Source: Ilumatobacteraceae bacterium
GTDB taxonomy: Bacteria; Actinomycetota; Acidimicrobiia; Acidimicrobiales; Ilumatobacteraceae
Length of the DNA stretch: 44,282 nt
Direction: 5' to 3'
Assembly (NCBI GenBank): GCA_025358075.1
Contig: JANYKU010000118.1
Location: forward strand, 1 to 44,282
Part shown: piece by piece, positions 28,968 through 36,779 of the stretch
Numbering within the stretch: position 1 is the stretch's first letter
Layout: each line of letters starts with the position of its first letter
Notes under the pieces: generated by a model
What the model saw: only the letters and a program-made list of their open reading frames with translations
Database searches by the model: none
What the model was told of the DNA's origin: nothing
Made by a program: the position numbers and the translations under genes

Positions 28968-30362
28968 ATGGGGAACATCACGCAAGGCGCTGTTGACGCG
29001 CTGCGAGAAGCCATCGGCGGTGAGGTCTGCCAGCCCGGTGACACTGGCTACGACGAGGCGGTCAACATCTGGAACGGCGCGATCTCGAGGCGACCTGGCG
29101 TCGTGGTCAGATGCACCAGCAGTACCGATGTCGCCGTGGCGCTGAGCTTCGCCAAGCGGGACGGGCTGGAGGTCTCGGTCCGTGGTGGCGGTCACAACTA
29201 TGCCGGGTTCGCCCTCACCGATGGTGGCCTGATGATCGACCTGACACCCATGAAGGAGGTGCGTGTCGATCCAGATAACCGCCGGGCAACGTGCGGAGGC
29301 GGCACCACGTGGGGCGAGTTCGATGCGGCGACGCAGGCACATGGCCTTGCGACACCGGGAGGCTTCGTCAGTCGTACGGGTGTCGCCGGGCTCACGCTCG
29401 GCGGTGGTCTTGGCTGGCTTTCGCGCCTGGCCGGGTTGTCATGCGACAACCTGGTCGGCGCCGAAGTCGTCACCGCTGACGGGCGCGTGGTCCACGCGTC
29501 TGACACCGACAACCCCGACCTGTTCTGGGCGCTCCGCGGCGGTGGCGGTAACTTCGGGGTGGTCACCGAGTTCGAGTTCGCCCTCCACCCGGTAGGCCCC
29601 CTGGTGCACCTTGGTCTGTTCTTGTTCAGCCCCGACCAGGGGGGAAACCTGTTCCGCTTCGCACGCGAGTTCGTGCGAGATCTCCCCGACGAATGCTGCG
29701 CGTTCCTTGCTGGGCTGAGCGCCCCGCCCGAGCCATTCATCCCCGCTGACCTGCATTTCGCGCCGGCATACGCACTCGTCGTTGTCGGTTTTGGTGACGA
29801 CGTTGCCCACGCCCAACTGATTGCACCGATCAAAGAGGCGCTCACTCCGATCGTCGAGTTGGTGACGCCTATCCCATATGTTGCACTGCAGCAGATGTTC
29901 GACGCGGCCGCGCCCTGGGGGCTGCACTCGTACGAGAAGGCCGTGTATCTCGACGAGTTGAGCGATGGCGCGATCGAAGTGATCCTCGAGCACCAGGCGA
30001 CGAAGATGTCGCCGCTGTCGTTCGTGCCGATCTTCGTGCTCGGCGGCGCATATCGTCGGGCGGACGGGAACTCGACTGCGTTCGGCGGCAGCCGCGGCAT
30101 CCGCTACGTCGTCAACATCTCAGCCAGCACACCTTCTCCTGACGAGTACGAGGCTGAGCGTGCTTGGGCGAGAGGCTACTGGTCGGCGTTGGTAGAGCAC
30201 GCTGTCGGCGTGGGCGGCTACGTGAACTTCATGACCGACTACGACGAGGACCGCGTTCGAAACGCGTACGGCACAAAGTACGACCGGCTTCAAGCTGTCA
30301 AGGCTGCGTACGATCCGCACAACATGTTCCATCTCAACGCCAACATCCTTCCCGCGGGATGA
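28968..30362 (+). CDS. BBE-like FAD-linked oxidase
   Basis: The 464-residue protein has the PCMH-type FAD domain, with RGGGHNYAG carrying the histidine (H76) that binds FAD covalently. It also has the GGGLGWLSR loop and a C-terminal BBE segment ending YDPHNMFHLNANI. The position that holds a second FAD-linked cysteine in bicovalent members appears to be Val/Ser here (in GGFVSRTGVAG), so a single covalent link is expected. Such enzymes oxidise sugars, alcohols or alkaloid-like compounds with oxygen. ATG 28968 has an AAGGGAG site upstream; a GTG at 28950 is less likely. The stop overlaps the next gene by 4 nt (ATGA). Confidence 0.88.
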   Translation: MGNITQGAVDALREAIGGEVCQPGDTGYDEAVNIWNGAISRRPGVVVRCTSSTDVAVALSFAKRDGLEVSVRGGGHNYAGFALTDGGLMIDLTPMKEVRVDPDNRRATCGGGTTWGEFDAATQAHGLATPGGFVSRTGVAGLTLGGGLGWLSRLAGLSCDNLVGAEVVTADGRVVHASDTDNPDLFWALRGGGGNFGVVTEFEFALHPVGPLVHLGLFLFSPDQGGNLFRFAREFVRDLPDECCAFLAGLSAPPEPFIPADLHFAPAYALVVVGFGDDVAHAQLIAPIKEALTPIVELVTPIPYVALQQMFDAAAPWGLHSYEKAVYLDELSDGAIEVILEHQATKMSPLSFVPIFVLGGAYRRADGNSTAFGGSRGIRYVVNISASTPSPDEYEAERAWARGYWSALVEHAVGVGGYVNFMTDYDEDRVRNAYGTKYDRLQAVKAAYDPHNMFHLNANILPAG

Positions 30363-30982
30363 CGCTGGTCGAGCCTCCCGATACGGCACTTGCGCGGCAG
30401 GCCGCCGAACTGGTCCACGACTGCTGTGAGCCGCACGTTGCGGCCCACTGTGAGCGCAGCATCCAATTCGCTGCGCTCCTGGCCCGTGTCGAGAACCTCG
30501 ATATCGACCTCGAGGTGCTGTACATCGGCACGGTGCTCCACGACGTCGATCTCTCGCCGCGATTTCCGGGTCCCGAACGATTCGAGATGCGCGGCGCGAA
30601 TGCCGTGCGAACGATGGCGCGCGACGCCGGAATGCCAGCGGCACGGGCAGAGAGCGTGTGGGATGTGATCGCGCTGCACGCATCCACGGCAATCGCGGCG
30701 CACAAGAGCGTCGAGACTCGCATCGCCAACCGGGGGATCAGCATCGACGTTCGTGGCGCAGGAGTCGACTCGCTCCCTGCAGGCGCTGTTCGAGCGGTGC
30801 TCGACAAGTGGCCGCGGCGCGACTTCCCATCGGCGTTCTCGCAGGCGCTCGTCGACGAGGTCTGTTCCAATCCTGCTGCGGTCAGATCGAGCTGGATGGA
30901 GGGCATCGCCGTTGCCCACGTTCACGGTTTCCAGGCCACCGACTTTCTCGCCACCCTGCGCTCGTCCGAACATTTTGTCTAG
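30359..30982 (+). CDS. HD-domain protein resembling cyanamide hydratase-like hydrolases
   Basis: The 207-residue protein has a metal-dependent HD fold: AHCERSIQFAALL with the first histidine, TVLHDVDLSPRF as the HD pair (about 60-61), RFEMRGANAVRTM and DVIALHAST with a later histidine. The order and the FExxGA and LH-ST motifs recall the cyanamide hydratase-like HD group rather than nucleotide phosphohydrolases. It overlaps the flavoprotein stop by 4 nt, which suggests the two act on consecutive compounds. The substrate is unknown. Confidence 0.75.
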   Translation: MTLVEPPDTALARQAAELVHDCCEPHVAAHCERSIQFAALLARVENLDIDLEVLYIGTVLHDVDLSPRFPGPERFEMRGANAVRTMARDAGMPAARAESVWDVIALHASTAIAAHKSVETRIANRGISIDVRGAGVDSLPAGAVRAVLDKWPRRDFPSAFSQALVDEVCSNPAAVRSSWMEGIAVAHVHGFQATDFLATLRSSEHFV

Positions 30983-31089
30983 CGAGGGTTCTGCCGCGAA
31001 TCGGTGGGCGAGTTGGTGCGGATGCGTCATGCGGCGACAGGACTTTGGTCTCTAGCCGAGCCGCCGCAAACGGTGCAGGTTGGGGAGTC

Positions 31090-31512
31090 ATGAATGTGAA
31101 TCGAGACGCCAATGGATTCGTCGTCCTCGATCGGCATGCCTGTCTCGAACTACTCGCCCTGCATCGTGTGGCTGCCTTGGCGATCACCGATCACGCGCTG
31201 CCTCTGGTGCTCCCGGCGTTGTACACGTTGCGTGGCGAAGACGTCTTGGTGGGCGCTGCGAGCTCGGGGATCCTCGGCCGGCGCATGCCCGACAGCATCG
31301 TGTCGATGTGCGTGCACGACCTCGACGACGATCTGCTCAATGGCTGGACGGTCACGGTGACCGGACTGGCCGAGGTGGTGACCTCACTCGCAGACCTCGC
31401 GGCAGTCGCCGAACTTCGACGGTGGGGCTCCGCCGAGGCGCCCCAGGTGGTCGTGCGCGTCAGCACCGAGCACATCTCCGGACGTCTGATCTCTACGAGC
31501 CCGAGCAGCTAA
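31090..31512 (+). CDS. Pyridoxamine 5'-phosphate oxidase-like flavin-binding protein
   Basis: The 140-residue protein shows the split-barrel PNPOx-like pattern of small actinobacterial flavoproteins: LDRHACLELLALHRVAALAI at the start, PLVLPALYTLRGEDVLVGAA, then SMCVHDLDDDLLNGWTVTVTGLAEVV. Such proteins bind FMN or F420 and reduce or sense small molecules; the cofactor cannot be settled by eye. A TGGGGAG ribosome site precedes the ATG. It follows the HD gene by 107 nt and overlaps the convergent membrane-protein gene by 4 nt. Confidence 0.75.
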   Translation: MNVNRDANGFVVLDRHACLELLALHRVAALAITDHALPLVLPALYTLRGEDVLVGAASSGILGRRMPDSIVSMCVHDLDDDLLNGWTVTVTGLAEVVTSLADLAAVAELRRWGSAEAPQVVVRVSTEHISGRLISTSPSS

Positions 31513-33275
31513 CGATTGACTTGGTAGAGGCCGAGCCTCGTGCCCGGTAGCTGTCGCAACTCGATCAGGCGACGGATGTCGCTGCCGCTGCTCGCGGCAT
31601 CATTCGGCGGAAGATCCTTGAGGATCACGGCGATCAGCGGTGTGTAGAGAAGTGCCACGTCGTTGGCGAGATCGTTTTGCACCAAGACTTCGGTGAGGGT
31701 CGCCGTGAGGGTGTCGGCTTCAGCCCGCTGCGCGGCAGACAGGGGATCGCTGACGGCCAGGGTGGTCGAGTTGTCGGGTGGCGCCAGTGCGGTTGGCTCG
31801 TCGCGGATCAACAACTCGAAGTCGCTGCGGCCGGGGCACACGCGTGAGTTGCCGAACTGGCTCGCGTACGCGGCATCAACACACAGCCGGAACCCTGCTC
31901 GGTCCATCTGATCGGCGAGTGCCAGAAAGATGGTGCCGGCCGCGAACGGATCGCCGTCGTACGCGAGGTGTATCGGCTGCGACTTGTCGAGCCGACCGGT
32001 GGCAGCGGTGAACGCCTTGATGGGGGCGATGGTGGTGTCGTGGGCGTTTGCCGACGCGGTGCGGTGCGCGTAGCCGATCGTGCCAAGTGTCAACGCGATC
32101 AATGCGAACCCAGCCCCGACCTGGCGAACTCGACAGCGACGGAAGCGCACGTCGGCCAGTGGCTGCAGCATTCTCCAACCGACCAGTACAACAGCACCCC
32201 AGCTGAGCCAGGCGAGGGGCTGCAACCACTCGACCAACCAGAAGGCCAGTGGTCTGGTCACGCGGCTGGCAGCGACGAGACCGGAGATCCAGACGACCAT
32301 CAGGCCGCCGCAAAGCGACGCCTCGGCCACCATCCGTCGTCGCACGGTCAGGGCGAGCGCGATGCAGAGAAGTAGCAACAGCGTTCCGGGCAGGAACCCA
32401 CTGTCGACGACGCCGATCGAGAAGACGAACTGGTTGGGAAACCTCGGGTGCACCGGGAACGACAACGAGGTGCTGCGCCCGAGCAAACGAAGGCTGTCCG
32501 ACACGCCGATGGTCGATTCGTCGTTGTTGACCGACCATTTGATCAGCCGCCAGATGTTTCCCGGCCAGTGAGCCAACATGTCGTAGAGCGCAGGCAGGGC
32601 GACGACCGTCCCCGTAGCGATCCCCAAGCCGACGTCGCGAAGGCTGGTGTGGGGGTTGTCGCGCCGGCTCTGGATGCAAAGCCACACGACTGTGCTGATC
32701 ATCAACGGCACGAGCACCACGCCGAATCCGACGTGGGCCTGAAACACGAAGGAGAAGGCAACGGCGGCGACCATCCATGCCCATCGGTCACCGCAACACG
32801 CGCACCAGCAGGCGGCGATGGTCAACAGAAACGGAAGGACGGCGACGGTGACGTTCCAGCTGTCGGCCAACGCGTTCGAGGCCAACCCCCAGACCAATGC
32901 GCTCGCCCCTGCCATCAACACGACGAGGGTCGTGATGCCGCGTCGGCGCACGACCCACGCGATCGTCACCAACGTGGCGACGTTGAACATCAGTGTCGTC
33001 AGTCGCATCGCCCGCGCGGTCCCGCCGAACAACCGGTAGGGGATTGCGAAGAGGTAGAACTCCAACGGACCGGGGTGCGACCAGCCGTATCTCGAGTACG
33101 CCCCGACGAGCGGGGGATGACTCGTCAGCACATCGCGAGTGCGCAGTTCGATCAGGGCGATGTCACCGACAGCGAACACGTGATGGGCGAGCACCGCCCA
33201 CAGGCACGGCACCGCCAACGCCGTCACGACCACCGCGACCGCGATCAAACGCGCGGAAGGGCGTCTCGCTCGCAT
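31509..33275 (-). CDS. Polytopic membrane protein, GT-C-like architecture
   Basis: The 588-residue protein has about ten or eleven hydrophobic segments over the first 400 residues and a soluble C-terminal domain of about 180 residues facing outward. The first loop after helix one carries acidic residues (VGDIALIELRT) and SRYGWSHPGPLEFYLFA, a layout seen in GT-C glycosyltransferases that use polyprenyl-linked sugars. No firm family assignment is possible. Its 5' end faces the 33337 gene divergently across 61 nt. Confidence 0.7.
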   Translation of the reverse strand: MRARRPSARLIAVAVVVTALAVPCLWAVLAHHVFAVGDIALIELRTRDVLTSHPPLVGAYSRYGWSHPGPLEFYLFAIPYRLFGGTARAMRLTTLMFNVATLVTIAWVVRRRGITTLVVLMAGASALVWGLASNALADSWNVTVAVLPFLLTIAACWCACCGDRWAWMVAAVAFSFVFQAHVGFGVVLVPLMISTVVWLCIQSRRDNPHTSLRDVGLGIATGTVVALPALYDMLAHWPGNIWRLIKWSVNNDESTIGVSDSLRLLGRSTSLSFPVHPRFPNQFVFSIGVVDSGFLPGTLLLLLCIALALTVRRRMVAEASLCGGLMVVWISGLVAASRVTRPLAFWLVEWLQPLAWLSWGAVVLVGWRMLQPLADVRFRRCRVRQVGAGFALIALTLGTIGYAHRTASANAHDTTIAPIKAFTAATGRLDKSQPIHLAYDGDPFAAGTIFLALADQMDRAGFRLCVDAAYASQFGNSRVCPGRSDFELLIRDEPTALAPPDNSTTLAVSDPLSAAQRAEADTLTATLTEVLVQNDLANDVALLYTPLIAVILKDLPPNDAASSGSDIRRLIELRQLPGTRLGLYQVNR

Positions 33276-33336
33276 TCGCCGACCCTATTCGCGCAATGAT
33301 GGGCCGAACACGCCCCACCCTGCAAGGAGCACCACC

Positions 33337-33669
33337 ATGGCTGCTGATTCGCCAATCCAGTACCGGCTCGTGACCCGTTATTCGGCGGTATCGCCCGAGG
33401 CGGCCGATGAGAACCAGCGTCGGGTGGAGGGGGTGTTCGTCGAGTTGGCCGAAACCAAGCCCGACAACGTCAGCTACATCGTGCTCCGTCTCGCCGACGA
33501 TTCGTTCATGCATCTCTCGTTCCACGGTCATGGCCACGACGATTTCAATCCGATCGCCGGGCTCGCTTCGTTCAAGCACTTCGGCGACGATCACGCGTCG
33601 CGTCGTGAAGGCGGCGTGAATCAGCAAGAGGCCAAGCTGGTCGGGGCGTACATCACCTCGATCGCGTAG
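33337..33669 (+). CDS. Conserved-looking small protein of unknown function
   Basis: The 110-residue protein alternates strands and helices in a ferredoxin-like or ABM-like pattern (YRLVTRYSAV, FVELAETKPDNVSYIVLRLA, SFMHLSFHG, FKHFGDDHASRREG). The histidine-rich HGHGHDD segment is notable. No signal peptide or membrane segment is seen. A GCAAGGAG ribosome site is 8 nt before the ATG. It is 11 nt upstream of the CapA-like gene and probably co-transcribed. I do not recognise the family. Confidence 0.7.
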   Translation: MAADSPIQYRLVTRYSAVSPEAADENQRRVEGVFVELAETKPDNVSYIVLRLADDSFMHLSFHGHGHDDFNPIAGLASFKHFGDDHASRREGGVNQQEAKLVGAYITSIA

Positions 33670-33680
33670 CGTCGCCATCC

Positions 33681-34844
33681 ATGAACGTGCGGGTGTCGAG
33701 GTTTCTGCTGTCGAGCATGCTCCTCGTCACGTCGGCAATCCTGTTGCAGGTCACCCCAGGCGCCACGCAAGCACCAGTGGTCACCGGGTTGCTCCCGGCC
33801 GTGCGCCTCGATCCTCCGCGGCGTTCGTTTTCCCTCGTTGCTACCGTCGATGTCCTGACCGAGAGCCCGGTCACCATCGCAGCCGCGGCGTTCGCAGCGG
33901 GCACGGCAGCGCAGTACGACTTCGCACCGCTGTTCGCGCCGATCACGCCAATGCTGTCGTCGGTCGACGTCGCCATCTGCCACATGGAGATGCCGATTGG
34001 CACGCCAGGGCAGCGCATCGGCGTGTACGGGCGATCGCCATTTGGAGGCAATCTGATCCTGGCGCCGTACGAGATCGCTGACGGACTGCATCGCGTCGGT
34101 TTCGATCGTTGCAGCACCGCCTCGAACCACAGCAACGACCTCGGCGTGCCGGGTATCGACTCGACGCTCGCGGCACTCGATGCAGGTGGAATCTCCCACG
34201 CCGGCACGGCCAGGTCTCCAGCGGAGGCCACCACCCCCTCGCTCATGACGGTCAACGGCGTACGAGTTGCCCACCTGTCGTACACCCGCTATTCCAACAC
34301 GGTGCTTCCGGCCGACCCGTGGCGAGTCAACTACGTCGTGACGCCGGCACAAGTGGCTGCCGATGTCAATGCAGTGCGCGCCGCGGGCGCGGAGGTCGTC
34401 GTCGTGAGCCTGCACATCTCCAAGGAGCTGTTGTCGGCGCCGGCGCCGGACGACCGTCAGTTCGTAGTCGACCTCACGGCGCTGACCCACATCGATCTCC
34501 TCGTCGAACACGGCCCGCATGTGATCCAACCCGTCGAACAGGTCAACGGCACTTGGGTGTACTGGAGCGTCGGCAACCTGATCTCCGGCATGGGAGTACC
34601 GTCCACGGGCAAGTACGCCGATCTGCGCACCCTCGACGGAATCGCGGCAGGGGCGCGCTTCACCGAGACTGTGTCAGGTTCGTTCACCGTCGAACCGTGG
34701 CCGGTGTTGCTGTGCGTCGAACCGTTCACCCGGCTGGTCTATGCGCCACTGTCTGCACCGGCGGGCGCGCTTCCACCGCTTGTTCGCTCGGAGATGGATC
34801 AGTGCATCCAACGTTCGATGGCGGTGGTCCCGACCCTTCACTGA
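33681..34844 (+). CDS. Secreted CapA-like metallophosphatase-fold protein with altered motifs
   Basis: The 387-residue protein starts with a signal peptide (RFLLSSMLLVTSAILLQ, probable cleavage after GATQA) and then follows the CapA/PgsA order. ASNHSNDLGVPGIDSTLAAL stands for the ANNHxxDxG motif, GGISHAGTA, SLHISKE stands for the usual HxGxE, and EHGPHVIQPVE stands for GxHPHVxQ. The first motif, normally GDxxL, reads VATVDVL, and the NLE motif reads CHMEM. The fold is likely kept, but several metal-site positions differ, so activity may be altered or lost. Family members act in polyglutamate capsule assembly or related envelope processes. Confidence 0.78.
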   Translation: MNVRVSRFLLSSMLLVTSAILLQVTPGATQAPVVTGLLPAVRLDPPRRSFSLVATVDVLTESPVTIAAAAFAAGTAAQYDFAPLFAPITPMLSSVDVAICHMEMPIGTPGQRIGVYGRSPFGGNLILAPYEIADGLHRVGFDRCSTASNHSNDLGVPGIDSTLAALDAGGISHAGTARSPAEATTPSLMTVNGVRVAHLSYTRYSNTVLPADPWRVNYVVTPAQVAADVNAVRAAGAEVVVVSLHISKELLSAPAPDDRQFVVDLTALTHIDLLVEHGPHVIQPVEQVNGTWVYWSVGNLISGMGVPSTGKYADLRTLDGIAAGARFTETVSGSFTVEPWPVLLCVEPFTRLVYAPLSAPAGALPPLVRSEMDQCIQRSMAVVPTLH

Positions 34845-34862
34845 ACCGACGCGGCGGCACGG

Positions 34863-34949
34863 TCACAGGCCTGAGCCGTACCCCGCGTCGACGATGTCAC
34901 CGTGAGGCACGCCGAGCTCGTCGAGGCGCGCTGCCCATTCGACGAGCCG
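34863..34949 (-). pseudogene. Remnant of a VOC/glyoxalase-family gene
   Basis: On the minus strand, a short frame reads RLVEWAARLDELGVPHGDIV followed by DAGYGSGL and a stop. This is the wording of the region before the last metal ligand in many actinobacterial VOC proteins, which continue FRDPDGI; here a stop follows immediately and no upstream part is found. It looks like a deletion remnant between the CapA-like gene and the next small gene. Confidence 0.45.
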
Positions 34950-34967
34950 GCAAGGGCACGTAGTCGG

Positions 34968-35366
34968 TCAGTCGTCGACGGTGACCGCGTGGTACGCGTA
35001 GTTGTAGCCCTCGCGGACAGTCGTGTGATGGTCGACATCGATCCACAGTTCGATCGAGTAGCCGATGCCCGCCGCGCTCGGAGCTGATAGGTCCGTCGTG
35101 CGGTACATGGTGCCGTTGGTGGGCAACGGCGTGCATTCGACCAACAGATCGTCGATGGTCTGGTCGTCGACCTTCCAGATCACGCGAGCGTGATATGCCT
35201 CGGGGTGCTCCCCGCCGGCGTTTGCCTCCGACCAGTAGTAGGTCATCACCTCACCGACTTTCGGGAAGATGGGCGTGAACCCTGCTTCGCCGATCAGGTA
35301 CACCTCTGGCGGTGCTGGTGGGGCAGCGTGCGCAGGATCATCACTCATCGATCCAGCTTCGATCAT
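34968..35366 (-). CDS. Small beta-rich protein of unknown function
   Basis: The 132-residue protein has no signal peptide. After a Pro/Ala-rich start it contains FPKVGEVMTYYWSEANAGGE, VIWKVDDQTIDDLLV and a long beta-rich tail. The pattern resembles a CARDB-like immunoglobulin-type domain. ATG 35366 has an AAGGTG site upstream; ATG 35348 (MSDDPAH) is an alternative in the same frame. It lies on the minus strand between a gene remnant and a methyltransferase. Function unknown. Confidence 0.6.
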   Translation of the reverse strand: MIEAGSMSDDPAHAAPPAPPEVYLIGEAGFTPIFPKVGEVMTYYWSEANAGGEHPEAYHARVIWKVDDQTIDDLLVECTPLPTNGTMYRTTDLSAPSAAGIGYSIELWIDVDHHTTVREGYNYAYHAVTVDD

Positions 35367-35462
35367 TCGCGGTCACCTTGTAGGTCCAACGGACCCGCCA
35401 ACCGGGAATGAATTGGTGCCCGTTCGCGCCTGGCGTCCTCGTCCGGGCTCACCACGCCCTGG

Positions 35463-36197
35463 TCAGCGTCCGTAGACGGAGATGTGGGTCTCGCTGGTCG
35501 AGGTGAAGGGTTCACGGTTCCAGCCCGACCAGCGGTGAATCAGGCGTAGTCCGGCAATTCGAGCCATGAGGTCGAGCTCGCTCGGCCACGCGTAGAGAGT
35601 CACGATCGGATAGAGGCGCACGCCATCGCCGGTGAGGACCACATGGCTCTCGTCGAGCCGCTGTGCGACGGGATCGTGGCGACCGACGTCGAGTCGCACC
35701 TCGCCGACACCGATGGCTTCTGCATCGACGTACTGATCGGTGCGCAAGCGGGTGAGAAAGGTCGGCACGAACGCCTCGACCACGAACTTGCCGTCGTCGG
35801 TGAGATGTGCGGCGACGTTCTCGAAACAGCGCACTTGGTCGTCCTGCGTCAATAGGTTGAACAACGTGTTGAACACCACGAAGATCAACCGGTAGGTGCC
35901 GACCACGGGCACGGCGGCGAAGTCGCCCATGGTGATCGAGAGCTGGTCACCGCCGGGCTTGGCGCGTAGCTTGGCCACCATCGCAGGGGAGATGTCGATG
36001 CCATCGACGCGGATCCCTCGTGCCGCGAGGGGCAGCGCAACACGACCAGTACCGATGGCGAGCTCGAGCACCGGACCACCACCGGCCAGCTCCTCCATGA
36101 ACGCGACGGTCGCGCTGGTATCCATCCCAAGCGTGTTCTCGTCGTAGTCGTCGGCTGCCGCCTCGCCAAAGCTCGTGATCGGCTCGTAGTTGTCCAT
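35463..36197 (-). CDS. Class I SAM-dependent methyltransferase
   Basis: The 244-residue protein carries the Rossmann methyltransferase motifs: VLELAIGTGRVALPLAARG (motif I), VDGIDISPAMVAKLR (motif II) and YRLIFVVFNTLFNLL (post-II). ATG 36197 is chosen; a GTG at 36215 with an AGGA upstream is in the same frame and would add six residues. The substrate cannot be told. It stands alone on the minus strand. Confidence 0.82.
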   Translation of the reverse strand: MDNYEPITSFGEAAADDYDENTLGMDTSATVAFMEELAGGGPVLELAIGTGRVALPLAARGIRVDGIDISPAMVAKLRAKPGGDQLSITMGDFAAVPVVGTYRLIFVVFNTLFNLLTQDDQVRCFENVAAHLTDDGKFVVEAFVPTFLTRLRTDQYVDAEAIGVGEVRLDVGRHDPVAQRLDESHVVLTGDGVRLYPIVTLYAWPSELDLMARIAGLRLIHRWSGWNREPFTSTSETHISVYGR

Positions 36198-36215
36198 GAC
36201 CCAACTTGAGTTCAC

Positions 36216-36689
36216 CGCATCCTGTGCCGCAACTCAATTTCGCTCAACGATCGCCGTTTGTTCCGCGATCGTCGCCAAGTCGCCACCCAGTTCGAGCACG
36301 GCTCGCGAGATCACCGTTGGCGACACGTTCTTGAGCCGGCTTCTGCGCGTGCCGCTCTCGAATCGCTCGGTCTGTGTGCGCACCTTGTCGAGAAACGCTC
36401 TGCCGCCGGGATGTTCGGCGGTGCCGACATCGAGACCTTTCGGCCGCGGGTCCGCCGTTTCGAGGGCGAACGGAAGCTTGGCGAACTGCTTCAGGGTGAG
36501 CCGACTGGCGCTGCCGCCGCACCGAACTCGATGAAAGCACGCCGGTTGAAGGCACGGTCCATGTCGTCCTCGCATTCATTCAGCTGGAGATCGCGCGACC
36601 GTAGCAGCGCCGAGTGCACCCCTCGGACGGCGATCTCGACGGTCGGCGCAGACGTGTGAGCGCTCTGGTGCAGGTCGCTTGACAACTGC
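36216..36689. other. 474-nt gap without a confident gene
   Basis: No frame gives a convincing protein. On the minus strand two overlapping frames look weakly protein-like: one containing DRAFNRRAFIEFGAAAA (near 36510-36560) and another running FAKLPFALETADPRPKGLDV to a stop at 36234. Joining them needs a frame change, so this may be a decayed gene, but I recognise no family. The right edge carries two TTGACA hexamers that belong to the LacI operon promoter. Confidence 0.35.
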
Positions 36690-36718
36690 TTGACAAATGT
36701 CACATCGTGCAGTTACAT
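36690..36718 (+). promoter_or_regulatory. Probable promoter of the LacI-transporter operon
   Basis: A perfect -35 TTGACA (36690-36695) is followed after 17 nt by TTACAT (36713-36718), a weak -10. A second TTGACA lies 11 nt upstream at 36679. The predicted start of transcription, near 36725, falls on the first LacI-type palindrome. The open frame of the regulator could be extended to TTG 36690, but that codon is part of the -35 box, so the later TTG is preferred as its start. Confidence 0.5.
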
Positions 36719-36725
36719 ACGGCAA

Positions 36726-36737
36726 TGGATCGATCCA
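36726..36737. promoter_or_regulatory. LacI-type operator O1, TGGATCGATCCA
   Basis: This perfect 12-bp palindrome with a central CG, the usual symmetry of LacI-family operators, lies just downstream of the predicted promoter. A near-identical copy follows 42 bp later. Binding by the adjacent LacI-type protein is inferred. Confidence 0.62.
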
Positions 36738-36767
36738 CGGCAGCGTTTTGGCGCGGTTCCACGCGAA

Positions 36768-36779
36768 TGGATCGATGCA
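36768..36779. promoter_or_regulatory. LacI-type operator O2, TGGATCGATGCA
   Basis: This copy of the upstream palindrome has one mismatch (11 of 12) and ends at the base before the proposed TTG start of the regulator gene. The 42-bp centre-to-centre distance to O1 is four helical turns, so both sites face the same side of the DNA. Confidence 0.55.
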
